Source of the DNA: Chinchilla lanigera
Taxonomy: Eukaryota > Chordata > Mammalia > Rodentia > Chinchillidae
Direction: 5' to 3'
DNA length: 64,000 nt
NCBI RefSeq assembly: GCF_000276665.1
Contig: NW_004955475.1
Coordinates: forward strand, 7,983,506-8,047,505
Made by a program: the position numbers and the translations under genes
Notes under the pieces: generated by a model
Database searches by the model: none
What the model was told of the DNA's origin: nothing
Seen by the model: the letters and a program-made list of their open reading frames with translations, nothing else
In this document: positions 1 through 10,694 of the stretch, piece after piece
Position numbering within the stretch: the first letter of the stretch is position 1
Layout of the letters: the number at the start of each line of letters is the position of its first letter

Positions 1-330
1 GCCTAAGACATTTGGAGATGATCCAGAAAGACACAAAGCTGACCAAGCAGGAGATATGCTTTAAAATAAGGCACTTCCCAAAGGCTTCAAGGCCTTCTTC
101 AAAAAGGCTGAGTGCAGGACTGCCAACTTGCCCAGTACTGACAAAGGGCCAGCCTACCGGCCTGCCTCGCCAAAGTCATTAAGGCCAGTATCCCTGCCCT
201 GGAGCTGACTAGCTGACACTAGTCCCCAAGAGGACCAGGATACTCTTGTGTCAGGGAAGATTCCTTGAGCACAGGGTTTGTTGACAGCTCCAATCCTTTA
301 AGCCTGGTTTCTCCAACTTTGAAGATAGAC
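1..330. other. Unassigned GC-richer segment, possible retrocopy relic
   Basis: Richer in G and C than the AT-rich DNA that follows and free of SINE or L1 similarity. The plus strand has an open stretch of about 57 codons in frame 2 with a lysine-rich, coding-like look, then stops. I cannot name a parent gene. It may be the end of a processed pseudogene that starts outside the window, or just unique intron. Confidence 0.2.
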
Positions 331-880
331 ACCTGCACTTAAAACTGCAGTAAAATTTGTGAGCTGGTTCAGAAGACAAACCAGTTAAGATGTAGACAGG
401 CATTAATTTAAAGTCTTATCTTTAAAAACAAAATCTACTGCATTGTCAGTTAACATATGCCATTAAATAGATATCATACTGTGGGTTTAGGGATATTTTC
501 CAGTCAGACTTAATCCAGAAGAATTGAATTGTGTTTAAATTGAGAAATCACAGTAATAAATACGTTTATACAGAATAGACATATACCATGTGTAATTTAA
601 ATTGCAATAAGTTGTTTATATAAAACTTAATTAAATTTTACATATTTCTTCTTTGAAAAAGTCTGAGAAAAGGTCATGATATTTTCTGGTATGAAAGTCT
701 GACAGTGTTAATATTCTTTTATATTGTCTTAAATCATTAAACCATTTTAATATACAATTTATATATTAAGCTTTTCCAGCAAAGATTGCAATAACACATT
801 TATGTTCTCATTTTTCTACAGATACAAGTAAATTTATATTTTAAAATACCAAAAATAAATATATATGTACATAACACATA

Positions 881-881
<1 letters not shown>
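331..881. other. AT-rich intronic sequence, nothing recognised
   Basis: Strongly AT-rich, with no reading frame, SINE or LTR pattern that I can identify. Confidence 0.5.

Positions 882-913
<32 letters not shown>
882..913 (+). repeat. (CA)n microsatellite
   Basis: About 16 uninterrupted CA units, a likely length-polymorphic site. Confidence 0.95.
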
Positions 914-915
<2 letters not shown>

Positions 916-1798
916 GTAGAGGCCCCAGAGACTGAACTAGCCAACTGCATGTTTAGTACTGTGTTGTCAGGCCATTTCCAGGCTTCAGGTCCTGTGCTAG
1001 ATGTCACAGTCATTTGCAGGGATGTCACTGCTCTCTGTACTTACTGATCCTTTCACCTCCCTATGTTTACAGAGCACTATTTTGCACATTGAGTGTTTCA
1101 GGCACATGCTTTGCAAAACCCCGTGTGGCTTTTGTCTGTGTTAACCATTCCCGCACACATACTGATCTCTATTAAAGTTCTGTGTGACTGTTTTATCTGT
1201 AGGATAGTTTTCTATTTTCCTCAGTAACGTGTCTAGAACCCCTGTACTGCAAGTTCTATGATACTGAAGTACTTTTAATAGTGCCTCCCTGGACACCTCA
1301 CCCTGGATAGTCCTCAATGTCCCAGTGCAGGTGACATCACTGTCACTTTCTAGTGAGACACTGTGAAGACTGTGTGAAGCTGTCTGTGTAGCCTCCACAT
1401 AGGTGCTATGATCCCAGCACTGCCTTGCTCTGGACACTGGTAATTCCAGGGGCTGAGCTCAAAAGAGGAATCCTGCCCAAGCACATACGTGTGAGTGTGT
1501 TTCCTTTGCATTGCCAGATGTGGCTGCCTTGCTCGGGCATCAGCAAGACACTGTGTGAATAATTACAATGCTTCCAAATTGGAACTCTACATTTTGTAGC
1601 TTACTTATTTTAAGTCTTCTATAAGTAAAATACCTATTGGCTTTCTTTAAAACATATCTAATTTAAAAAATAAAATAAAATGAAGTACTAATAGAAAAAT
1701 TTGACATTTTAGTCTGAAAAAATGAAGGCTGAGGACTACAACTGAAATCTTTAAAATCATAAAATAAGGAGATGTGAACACACTTTAATAAACAGAAC
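914..1798. other. Intronic sequence, nothing recognised
   Basis: Mixed composition without identifiable repeats. The short frames on either strand have no coding character. Ends in a purine/AT stretch with an AAAATAAAATAAAA run near 1667-1680. Confidence 0.45.
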
Positions 1799-2052
1799 TT
1801 GCCAGGGACAGTATGTACTGACACTCCCAGCCTTTCAGGGGACTGAGGCTGAAGGATAGTTAAGTTTGGGGCCAGCCTGGACAACAGAACAAGACCTGGC
1901 CTCAATAACATAACATAACATAACATGTAATGTAACGTAACATAAGGTAACATCACATCACGTAACATAAGAGGCTAGGGGTGTACCTCAGTGGTACAGT
2001 GCTTGCCTAGCATGCATGAGGACCTAGATTCCATTCCTGGTACCACTGAAAA
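1799..2052 (+). repeat. B1 SINE, (TAACA)n and ID SINE: composite B1-dID-like element
   Basis: Bases 1799-1905 match the B1 body (CTGAGGCTGAAGGA, GGCCAGCCTGGACAACA). A degenerate pentanucleotide run of the TAACA type (about 1907-1968) replaces the usual A-rich linker. An ID-like tRNA-derived unit follows from about 1973 (GTACCTCAGTGGTACAG, then CCTGGTACCACTGAAAAAA). Confidence 0.8.
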
Positions 2053-2459
2053 AAAAGAACTTGAGGGGCTCTCAGTTTTGGACAAATTAAGGAATGAAGT
2101 AAGCTTAGGGAATTCCTGTCCTCCATGTTATTTGAGTTAGAATTATAAATAGGTTTGAGAAGGATTTAGAAAAACTGACATGAGATCAAGATATAGACAA
2201 ATCTAATCACTCTATTGAGGTAACATCATTCACCTCATAAACCACCTCTTAGTGCCACCGTCCAAAGGGAAAAAACCTGCAACTGAATGGATCATGAGCC
2301 GAATCAAAGCAGCATATCTAACGTTTTTATGAGTCAAGTCATGCATATACTGTGGATCCTGAAGCAAAGTTTAAAATTATCAAGTTCCTAACGAAAATAA
2401 AAACAGAATTACAATGTAACACACTAATTTCACTTCTGAGGATGTCTTTTTTCATTTAT
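2053..2459. other. Intronic sequence, nothing recognised
   Basis: AT-rich, with no similarity I can place and no usable frame. Confidence 0.4.
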
Positions 2460-2805
2460 ACCGCTATACCAAAATAGCACAGATTGGATTATTTATACAG
2501 AACACAAACTTATTCCTCATAATTCTGGAGCCTGTGAAGTCAACAATCAAGGCAATGCTAGGTGTCTAATCAGAGTCTGGGCTCTGCTTCCAAGCTGGCA
2601 CTTTGAATCCTGCCTCCTCCAGAGGGGCACAATGCTGTGTCTTCACACGGCAGAAAGGTAAGAATAAAAATGTACAAACTTTCCCCCATTAAACACTTTC
2701 ATAACAGCATTAATGTGTTTGGGAGGGTTTAGTCCTCATGACTAAATGCCTTCCAAAGTCCACACCTTCTTATACTGTTGCACTGGACATTAACTTTCCA
2801 ACAGA
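2460..2805 (-). mobile_element. MLT1-type ERVL-MaLR LTR, degraded
   Basis: On the plus strand the succession 'taccaaaatagcacagattgg', 'attctggagcctgtgaagtc', 'ctgtgtcttcacacggcag' and 'cttccaaagtccacaccttc' is the reverse complement of the MLT1 LTR. The copy is solo and divergent. No target duplication was resolved. Confidence 0.7.
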
Positions 2806-2849
2806 CAGATTCTGGGGGACACATGCAGACAACAGGGGTGTAAGTACCT

Positions 2850-3300
2850 AAGGTAACTGAAAGCAGAATTACAAAGACATATTTGTACACTCATGCTCAA
2901 AGCGGCACTGTTCACAATAGCCAAAAGATGGAAGCTACCCAAGAGTCCACAAATGAATGAGTGGGTAATAAAATGTAGTATGTGCACACAATAGAATATT
3001 ATTCAGCCTTAAAAAGGCATGAAAGTCTTATGTGCTACAACATGGGTAAACCTTGAGAACATTATGCTAGGTGAAATAAAACAGTCACAAAAGGACGAAT
3101 ATTGCGTATCCATTAATATGAGACGCCTATCACTAAATTCATAGAGACACAAGGTAAAATAGTGACTGACAGGGAGTGAGGATAGGGAAGTGAGGAGTTC
3201 TTGTTTAATAAGTATAGTTTCACTTCTACAAGTCTAAAAGTGTCTTCAGGATAAGTCTAAAAGTGTTTACCTGAAAACAGTACAAGACAAAGTGAATGTA
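2850..3300 (+). mobile_element. Old L1 3'-end fragment
   Basis: Carries decayed L1 ORF2 C-terminal signatures: 'cactgttcacaatagccaaaag', 'atagaatattattcagcctt' and 'atgctaggtgaaataaa', then a 3'UTR-like tail. 5'-truncated, as is usual for L1. Confidence 0.8.
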
Positions 3301-3330
3301 CTGAACTATGCTCTTAAAAATGGTAACAGT

Positions 3331-3392
3331 GGGGCTGCAGGTGTAACTCGATGGTAAAGCATTTGCTTAGCAAGCCCTAGCAACATGCACAC

Positions 3393-3440
<48 letters not shown>
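3331..3440 (+). repeat. ID SINE with (CA)n tail
   Basis: ID head 'ggggctgcaggtgtaactcg', then 'gtaaagcatttgcttagcaag'. The A-rich tail has been replaced by a CA-rich run (about 3388-3437). Confidence 0.8.
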
Positions 3441-3441
<1 letters not shown>

Positions 3442-3443
<2 letters not shown>

Positions 3444-4174
3444 TACACATTAAGACACATGGTAGCTTTCATATTATGTATGTTTTACTACAAACAATTT
3501 ATAAGACACTCCTTAACGCACTCATTCTGTAGGTAGTTCAGATGTCAGATGGGGGTCCCAGGGTCACTTTGGCTCAGACTTCCTAGCATCACAAAGAGCT
3601 GCTGCACTGACTCAAAGCCAGGGAGGAAGCACAGGAGAAGAAAGACAAACAAGCCATGCAGTCTGCCATCAAATGTGAAATTATTCCTCTCTGACTTGTG
3701 TAGGCCTAGTGTACAATACAGCCTGTTTATGTGTTTCTTCTGGGGTTTCTAAATCACTTCTGTATCAACTGGGGCATAGTGGGAAGTTCAAAAAGAGGCC
3801 AGCTTTCTCAAGACAGAGGATGTCTGTCTATTCTGTGACAGGAGTTCTACACACATCCCAATTAATGTACATCGGTCCTGTTCTGTGGCTTTGCCTATCA
3901 GAAAAGCCAACTGCGAGTTAATCAGTGTGGAAGCCTGGGAATGTAGGCAGATTGCAGAATTCCGAGCAGTAGGATACATACACTCTACACCCACACTCAC
4001 ATATTAATGTCACTGTTCTTTTCTTCCAAGCCAACACCATCTGCCCATAAAATCCACGCCATGACTACCTATCCTCCACACCGTCACATCCAGGCCCTTC
4101 TATTCAACCTCAGCTTTGATGAAATAGACCAAAAAGGGCTTCTCCCTATTTGTTGCAATTTCAACAACTAAGAC
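3442..4174. other. Intronic sequence, nothing recognised
   Basis: No repeat family identified. Overlapping short frames at 3549-4000 on both strands show no domain or codon bias. Confidence 0.4.
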
Positions 4175-4183
4175 ATAAGACAA

Positions 4184-4278
4184 GGGGCCGGGGATAGAAT
4201 TCAGTGGCGCAGTGCCAGCCTGACAAGCATAAGGTCCTCAGTTCGATTCCTGGTATCAAAAAAAAAAGAAAACCACAT
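4184..4278 (+). repeat. ID SINE with 9-bp target duplication
   Basis: Body begins GGGGCCGGGGATAG and ends in an A run. ATAAGACAA occurs at 4175-4183 and again at 4279-4287, a perfect target-site duplication. Confidence 0.9.
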
Positions 4279-4499
4279 ATAAGACAACACACTGTACTTT
4301 GAGTTGCTATGTGGCACCCTCATTGCATTTTTAACCCACTGCCTCAATTTAGGCAGAAACAAATGTGTAGCAAGGGGAAAGGAAGTCTCTTAAGAGTACA
4401 CTGCTCATTATCGTGGGGCAGGAGGAAAGACCGCCTAGAAAAGGAAGGACTTGTGGTAAGAACCAAAGCAGGCAACCCAGTGCCATTACCAACAAGGCC

Positions 4500-4640
4500 A
4501 CTGCCTCTGTTAATCCTTAGATGAGCCACTTGACTATACTGTTTCAATTTACGTCCTGTAAAATGGGTCTTCTTATCCATTCAAACAAAACACTGCGAAG
4601 TGCCTGAGGACCAGGCACTATGCAAGGCACTTTGACCAGA
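4500..4640 (-). repeat. MIR SINE relic
   Basis: The order 'gagccacttgactatactg', 'tttacgtcctgtaaaatggg' and 'gcctgaggaccaggcacta' follows the reverse MIR consensus (loss of acidic detail through age). Confidence 0.55.
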
Positions 4641-5090
4641 CCTACAGCTTTTTTCCCTTTCTCAGTGCCAGTAATGTCACACTCGCAGGCACTACAAATA
4701 ACAATGTGAATCTTTCTCAAATGGTCATTACAGGAAAAGAAAACCGGGCTAGCCCCTGGTACCTTCTTCATGAGTGAGGCTGCTTTTACATGCTTCCCTG
4801 GAAGGTTCTCTAATCAGTCCCTACTTTATTGTCACTAGGGTATCCTCAGTGCTGCAGGGCTGGACAAAATATACACTCACATTCCTTTGTTCCACTCATC
4901 CTAAAATATATTCTTGGATTCTCCAGGAATGATCCATATCCAACTGCAACTAAGTTATCAGTCACCGCAATGTATGACACAAACCTTGCTGTAAATATAT
5001 TTTAATATACTTAAATAGAAGAAAATATTCCTGAAGGGTATATTACTTTCAAATATTTTATTACATTTGTAAATTCACTAATCAAAGTTG
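4641..5090. other. Intronic sequence, nothing recognised
   Basis: No repeat or frame of note. Confidence 0.4.
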
Positions 5091-5094
5091 CTAT

Positions 5095-5222
5095 GAATTT
5101 CAACATTTTAAATTGAGGAAATTGAGACTTTAAGAAGCCCATAGCTTGCCAAATGCCACCAGGCTAGTAATAGCTGCTAGGGAACTAGAACCCAGCTCTG
5201 TGCGCCTTCAAAGCCAATGCTC
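5095..5222 (+). repeat. MIR SINE relic
   Basis: 'aaattgaggaaattgagact', 'aggctagtaatagctgctag' and 'gaactagaacccagctctg' follow the MIR core in order. Confidence 0.7.
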
Positions 5223-6984
5223 GTCCCTACAACATAGGGCCATTGTGCTAAGCCTGAACAGACCATTCCTCGCTGATGAGCTCAGTTTCCTAGATAGAGA
5301 ATATGCTGCAACTTAAGCTCAGAAGCCTTACTTCAGCAAAACTTTCTATCTTTAACCATGTTAGCCCCCAGTACTCTTTAGGTACATACGATTTTGTAAA
5401 AGATTTAAATAAAGGCCTGTGGTCCAAAAGTTGTCATTTATGCTAATAAACTTGTTTCTAGTGCTCCTCAAAAGGCAGAAGTTAATAATGGAAAACATCC
5501 ACAAGACAACAACCCAGTTCCATTCCTTCTCTAGCTCACATCTGTCTTGGCTGATACAGGTGACTGAAAAACAGGCTGACTCTATACAACCTCCCCAAAC
5601 CTCTCCTAACACTGTAATTGTCCTTTTCTTTGCCCTTCTTACACAGAGGAACCTATGATTATTCTCTAAAATTAGGTTCTGGAGGCCGGATGGCTCCATT
5701 TTAGTAAAGGTACCAGAAAAAGAAAAAGATTGCATCTTGCAACTGCTGTACTTCTAAAATCTCTATTAAATCATACCAAAATAATCATACTAAAATAACA
5801 AAAGTATGCCAATTAATCATCAGAAACAAATAAGAACCAGGAGCTGAAAGGACTCCTGTTCATATTTCTTTTCTTTAGAACTCAATGAAATATTATCTGG
5901 CCAGTTAGAGAAAGCCTCACTGGGCAATATGCCTTGTGGTGACTTCTGTGGTTCCTGTCTTGTCACCTTCACTTCTTGGTATGTTACATCATTGTTCACT
6001 ATAAAGGAAATCGCTGTCTATGACAAATAACACAGCTGTACAGTACTTATATATTATCTACTTATACAATACACCTTATGACTTGCTGTATACCAGTTCA
6101 AAGTTCAAAATTAAATACACACAAGCCATTCACGGGCTTTGTAAGAGATCCCAAGGAAAGAAAGGTTCATGATCAAATACTCAAAGACAGACAATCAAAA
6201 AAGAATAAATTGCATGTTCCCCGGAGAAACAATGTGTTGCTGAGTGGGCACTAGGAAAAGCAAAACCACTAGATCACAGATTTTGCAGCTCAGAATTGAG
6301 AATGTGGATGGCCATGGGCTAAAAATTAGGAATACAACAATGATGATGGCGTACCAGGAAAACACTTGGGAGGACCATCTGAATACTAAGCCTTCCTATT
6401 GTAGAAGAAAATAGGCCAAAGATTTCAAAAACCACATATTTGCATACCTCTCTGCACAGACCCAGCTGAACCTGGACACAAGCAGAAAGTCCAAGGAACA
6501 CTCAAGGAACTCCGAAGCCCTGCCCTGTCCAACAACAATTAATGTTGTACAATCTATTTAATCTTCGGGTGCTATCCCGTCTCTGCTGCAATGACTCAAC
6601 TCTGCCATTTTATTGCAAAATCAGCCCTAGACATTATATAAATGGATGGGTATGGTTATGTGTAAATAAAATATCATTTACAAAAACAGACATTGTTTAC
6701 AAAAAATAGGTGTTGCACAGGATGGCCACAGGTCATAGCATGTGGACTCTGCTTTAGTGCCAATACAGCAAAGCAACTTATTTAAGAAATCAAGATAATA
6801 TTCCCCATCCCCTCTCCTTTCAGCGGGGACTTTTGGAAAGGAGCAAAAAGCTATGGTATAAGGCAAGGGGGTTTCCCTCAGTAAGTTACTCTGCAAGGTG
6901 GAAGCTACAAAACATCTCAAAGTTAAAGACAGAAATCCATTCAATGTTTCTTTGTCACTATTAGAAAAATCTTTACAGTTGCAC
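5223..6984. other. Unique intron sequence
   Basis: Longest SINE-free stretch on the left side. The 124-codon minus-strand frame at 5361-5735 has no initiator context, domain or codon bias and is not called a gene. A dense set of A-rich tracts is the only feature. Confidence 0.45.
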
Positions 6985-7092
6985 TAAGAAAAAAATTGGG
7001 AAAACAACCCCCTTCACAATAGCTTCAAAAAATTATGTACTTAGCAATCAACCTAACCAGGGAAGTAAAAGAACTCTATAACAAAAACTGTA

Positions 7093-7210
7093 CTTTTGGG
7101 AGGCTGAGGCAGGAGAATTGCCACAAGTTCAAGGTCAGCCTGGACTACATAATGAGTTCAAGGCTAGCCTGAGCTACATAGTGCAACTGTCTCAAAAAAA
7201 AAAAAAAAAA
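7093..7210 (+). repeat. B1 SINE, 5'-truncated
   Basis: Starts at 'tttgggaggctgaggcagg' and ends in a long A run. It has both halves of the internal duplication: CAGCCTGGACTACATAATGAG then TAGCCTGAGCTACATAGTG. Confidence 0.9.
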
Positions 7211-7401
7211 GCATGGCCTGGCAGAAAAACAGACATGTGGATCAATGAAACAGAGCAGAGGATACAGAAAAAACTGCACACACATTTAGCCATCTGCTCT
7301 TAGACAAAAAGATAAAAAATATACACTGGAGAAGAAAGACAGGATCTTTAACAAATAGTGATGGGGAAAACTAGCTATCTATATGCAGAAGACTGAATCT
7401 A

Positions 7402-7574
7402 GCCCGGGCATGATGGTGCATGCCAGTGACCCCAGTCCTTTGGAGGCTGAGGCACAAGGATCACCACAAGTTTGAGGCCAGCCTGGGCTACACAGTAAGT
7501 TCGAGGCCAGCCTCAAACTACATAGCAAGACCTTGCCTCAAAAAACAAAAAACAAAACCAAACAAAAACAACAA
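7402..7574 (+). repeat. B1 SINE with perfect 16-bp target duplication
   Basis: Full-length B1 from GCCCGGGCATGATGGTGC to a mixed A-rich tail. CAGAAGACTGAATCTA is present at 7386-7401 and 7575-7590. The host is L1 ORF2, which resumes in order after the insertion. Confidence 0.95.
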
Positions 7575-7661
7575 CAGAAGACTGAATCTAAACCCTTATT
7601 TCTTACCATGTACTAAAATAAAATAAAAATCAATCAAAGACCTACATATTAAAACAGAAAC

Positions 7662-7803
7662 AGTTGGGCATGGTGTCACATGCCTATAATACCAGCACTC
7701 AGGACACTGAGGCAGGAAGATTGCCACAAGATTGCTCACTGGGCTACAAAGTGAGTTCAAAGCCAACCTGAACTACATAGCAAGACATTACCTCCAAAAA
7801 AAA
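7662..7803 (+). repeat. B1 SINE
   Basis: 'ttgggcatggtgtcacatgc' through 'gcaagacattacc' and an A run. Third B1 within the same L1. Confidence 0.9.
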
Positions 7804-8935
7804 TCTATTGGGTGATAAAATAGGTAAAACCCTTAGGCGTAGGCAAGGACTTTCTGAAGAGAATCCCAACTGCACACAAAACAATACCAAGAATCAACAA
7901 ATGGGATCATATCAAATTAAAAAGCATCTGCACAACAAAGGAAACAACCAACAGAAGGAAGAGACAACCTATGGAATGCTAAAAAAATTTTTTCCATTTA
8001 CTCCACAGAGGGCTACTATCTAGAAAATATTTTTTTAAAAACTCAAGAATCAAGACCTCTACCCGACATAAAAAACACAATGGTAAAAAAATGGGCAACT
8101 GAAATGAAAAGAGGAAGTACAAATGGTCAGTAAGTACATGAGAAACTGTTCATCATCTTTGGCCATTAGAGAAATGACAAAGTAAAACAACACTGAGGTG
8201 TCACCTCAACTCTCAAAAGAACGGCTACCATCAAAAACTAAGAAACAAGGTTTCGGGAAAAAGGAGACCCTACTATATTGTTATGGGGAATGTAAATTAG
8301 TACAACCACTATGGAAATCAGTATGGTGATGCCTCACAAAATAAAAATAAAAACTCCACTCAACCCAGCTATACTCCTCCTGGGTGTATTCCCAAAAGAG
8401 TCAGACATCATATTAGTGATACACGTACACCCGTGCTTATAACAGCACAACTTTCAAGAGCTAAATCTTGGAAGTGGTCTATATGCCCATCAAGATGAAA
8501 GGATAAAGAAAATGTGGTCTACCCAGCCATAAGGGATAAATTTGAGTTATATGTAGGAAAATATATGATCCTTGAGACCATAATGCTAAGTGAAATAAAT
8601 CAGACACAGAAAGTTAAATATTGCATGGTTTCTCTTACATAAGAAGCCCAAAGTATAAATAATTTAAAGAGCAAAATAAAAGATAATAGGAAACAGAGAT
8701 ATAGACCTTTTGGAGATGAGAAGGAGGTCTAGGGATGAAGGGAAAGGGGAGAGAGGGGAGAAGAGGGTGAAAGAAAAAGGGCTGAAATGTGATATGTATA
8801 TGTACCAACTGCCTGTGATGAATGTATACATTATGTATCACGAACATGTACTAAACATAAAGGAAAAAAATCTTCATGAGTTCAATGGAGAGACAAGGAT
8901 TATGTTTCTCTGTTGGGCTAAAAGAATGATATGTG

Positions 8936-9040
8936 GTTTTTCTTTTTTTTTTGGTTTTTTCTCTGGTACCGAGAACCGAACTCACGACCTTGCACTTGCC
9001 AGGTAGGCGCTTTTGCCGCTGAGCTAAATCCCCAGCCCCT
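8936..9040 (-). repeat. Young ID SINE, GGTACC subfamily
   Basis: T-rich tail at 8941-8960, then CTCTGGTACCGAGAACCGAA and the head ending TAAATCCCCAGCCCC. AATGATATGTG flanks it at 8925-8935 and 9041-9051, so the insertion is recent. Confidence 0.95.
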
Positions 9041-9059
9041 AATGATATGTGTTTTTAAT

Positions 9060-9480
9060 TCAATGTCACAATGCAAAGAAATGTTACAATGTTGTATGTA
9101 TACACAATGGAATATTATTTGACCATTAAAAAGTACAATCTTGTCATCTGAAGCAAAATGGAACTAGAGACTGTTCTCTTGAATGAAATAAGCCAGACAT
9201 AGAAAGACAAGTACTCCATCTTTTCTTTCAAGCACCGAAGCTAAAAGAAGTTGATCTCAGAGCAAAAGACAATAAAATAGTATATAATTACTAGAGGTCA
9301 GACAGGGGAAGGCGGAGGGAGGATGGAAAGAGGCTAGATAACAGACACCAAAATAGTTAAGACAAGAGAAATTCTAGTGTTCTACCTCACAGTAGCTCAT
9401 AAGAACCTATTATGCATGTTATAAAGTACTGGAAGAGAAGAGTTCCAAGGCTCAAAACATAAAGAAATTATATTAGACAG
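9060..9480 (+). mobile_element. L1 3'-end fragment
   Basis: 'atacacaatggaatattatt', 'tgaatgaaataagccagaca' and a following purine-rich 3'UTR-like stretch mark the end of an L1 ORF2 and its 3'UTR. Confidence 0.8.
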
Positions 9481-9513
9481 AAATGCTAATTACCCTGATT
9501 TAGTCAGCAAACA

Positions 9514-9735
9514 CTACATATACATGAGGTGATCAAAATATACAGTAAATATTTTAAACAAATAATTATTACAGTAAAAGACATAGTGCCACAAAACTCC
9601 CTCAAAATACTCCTTTCTCACTTCAAATGCACCTATCCTATCTTTCTTGCCACTTTCTAAAGCAGTTTTGGAAGCCCACTTTTGTGAGTGTCTGTACAAG
9701 GTGTGATAAAAAAATACAGTGAATGCTGTTGCCAA
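9514..9735 (-). pseudogene. Mariner-like transposase relic (C-terminal end)
   Basis: A minus-strand frame of 73 codons contains a KEYFEG motif followed by a W-H-Y-V-F-Y-C stretch. The first part resembles the C-terminal E-Y-F-E-G of mariner/Tc1 transposases. The plus-strand relic at 10706-10770 has the matching E-Y-Y-E-R and W-Q-C-V-F-Y-C, so both probably come from the same family. Catalytic residues are not in this piece. The assignment rests on short motifs. Confidence 0.45.
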
Positions 9736-9753
9736 GTGCCATGCAAAGCAAAG

Positions 9754-10192
9754 TGTTATGGCTTATATGTAGGTGTTATGGCTTATATCCAGGCCTCATG
9801 CACTCATAGGTGGGGTTTTTAGAGGTGGCTTGATCTAGGGTGTGTGAGTATGGATTAAGGGTGTGTGATTACTAAGTGAGTACCCTGATTGACTAAGCAT
9901 AATTCTGGGTGTGGATAATGTGAAGACCCACCCTGGATGTGGGTGGCACCAATCAATAGGCTTGTAGCCTGAATGGAATAAAAAGGAATGGGAGGCTCAC
10001 TGCTCACTGCCTCCTGCCTGCCATGAATTGCTTCTCCTCTGCCATGCCTTCTGCCATGCTGAACCCGCCTTGGAGCCAGCCAAATATGGACTGAAACCTC
10101 TACAAACCATGAGTTAAATAAACCTTTCCCCATTTAACTTTGGTTGTTGGATATTTTGTCTGAATAATGAGAAAAGTAGCTAAGATACATAA
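9754..10192 (+). mobile_element. Solo ERVL-MaLR LTR
   Basis: Begins TGTTATGGCTTATATG and ends near CTAAGATACA. It contains the MaLR 3' block 'ggagccagccaaatatggac', 'tgaaacctctacaaaccatg' and an AATAAA polyadenylation signal at about 10118. The first 20 bases are present twice in tandem (9754-9773 and 9774-9793). No clean 5-bp target duplication was found. Confidence 0.85.
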
Positions 10193-10300
10193 GAAGACTC
10201 AAAAAACATTACAATGTGTCCTCATACACCTTATTCACTAGATCTCATACCATGTGATTTCTGACTCTCCCTCAAAATCAAAATGACCATGAAAGGTAAA

Positions 10301-10420
10301 TGGTCAGGTGTGGTGGCACATGCCTATAATCCCAGCACTTGGGAGGCTGAGGCATTCCTGCCTCATGTGCTGAACTGCATAGTGAGACCTTGTCCGGCAA
10401 AAAAAAAAGTTATAAAAAAA
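10301..10420 (+). repeat. B1 SINE inside the mariner relic
   Basis: B1 from 'tggtcaggtgtggtggcaca' to an A-rich tail. GAAAGGTAAA is duplicated at 10291-10300 and 10421-10430. Confidence 0.93.
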
Positions 10421-10535
10421 GAAAGGTAAATTTTTTAATAGATCCAGGACACAGAGGCAACCATGACAGTGCAACTAAAGATACGAAAGTGGACTTCTAG
10501 AACTTCTTCAGAAAATGTAAGAACAATAAGTGTGG

Positions 10536-10694
10536 CAGAAACTTTGAAGATATCAATATGTAATACAACCACCATTGTTAATTCCCTACCACTTTGTTTG
10601 TAACTCTGTATTGTCTGTATTGTGCTTGTGATATGTTGTAAAATGTTGTATGTCTGTTAATGTTTCCCTCCTTTTATCTTTAAAATAAAAAAAA
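10536..10694 (+). mobile_element. Retroposed 3'-end fragment inside the mariner relic
   Basis: A 159-base insert ending AAAATAAAAAAAAAA, flanked by AATAAGTGTGG at 10525-10535 and 10695-10705. The poly(A) end, AATAAA-like signal and target duplication show L1-mediated retroposition. The body could be an L1 3'UTR of another subfamily or the 3' end of an mRNA. Confidence 0.75.

Larger units (their letters stand above)
6985..8870 (+). mobile_element. 5'-truncated L1 (ORF2 C-terminal half and 3'UTR) split by three B1 SINEs
   Basis: Starts within ORF2 ('ttcacaatagcttcaaaaaa', equivalent to the F-T-I-A-S motif). It continues after each SINE through the C-terminal region (8060-8600, including 'ctatggaaatcagtatgg') and a purine-rich 3'UTR (8710-8790), with an A-rich end near 8868. 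Many stops and frameshifts; dead copy. Confidence 0.85.

Noticed and set aside
882..3440. CRISPR-like regular repeats
   Set aside because: Only CA microsatellites and dispersed SINEs; no spacer-repeat structure and the genome is mammalian.
5361..5735. 124-codon minus-strand frame
   Set aside because: No domain, codon bias or splice-site context, and partly mirrored by a plus-strand frame. Chance open frame in intron.
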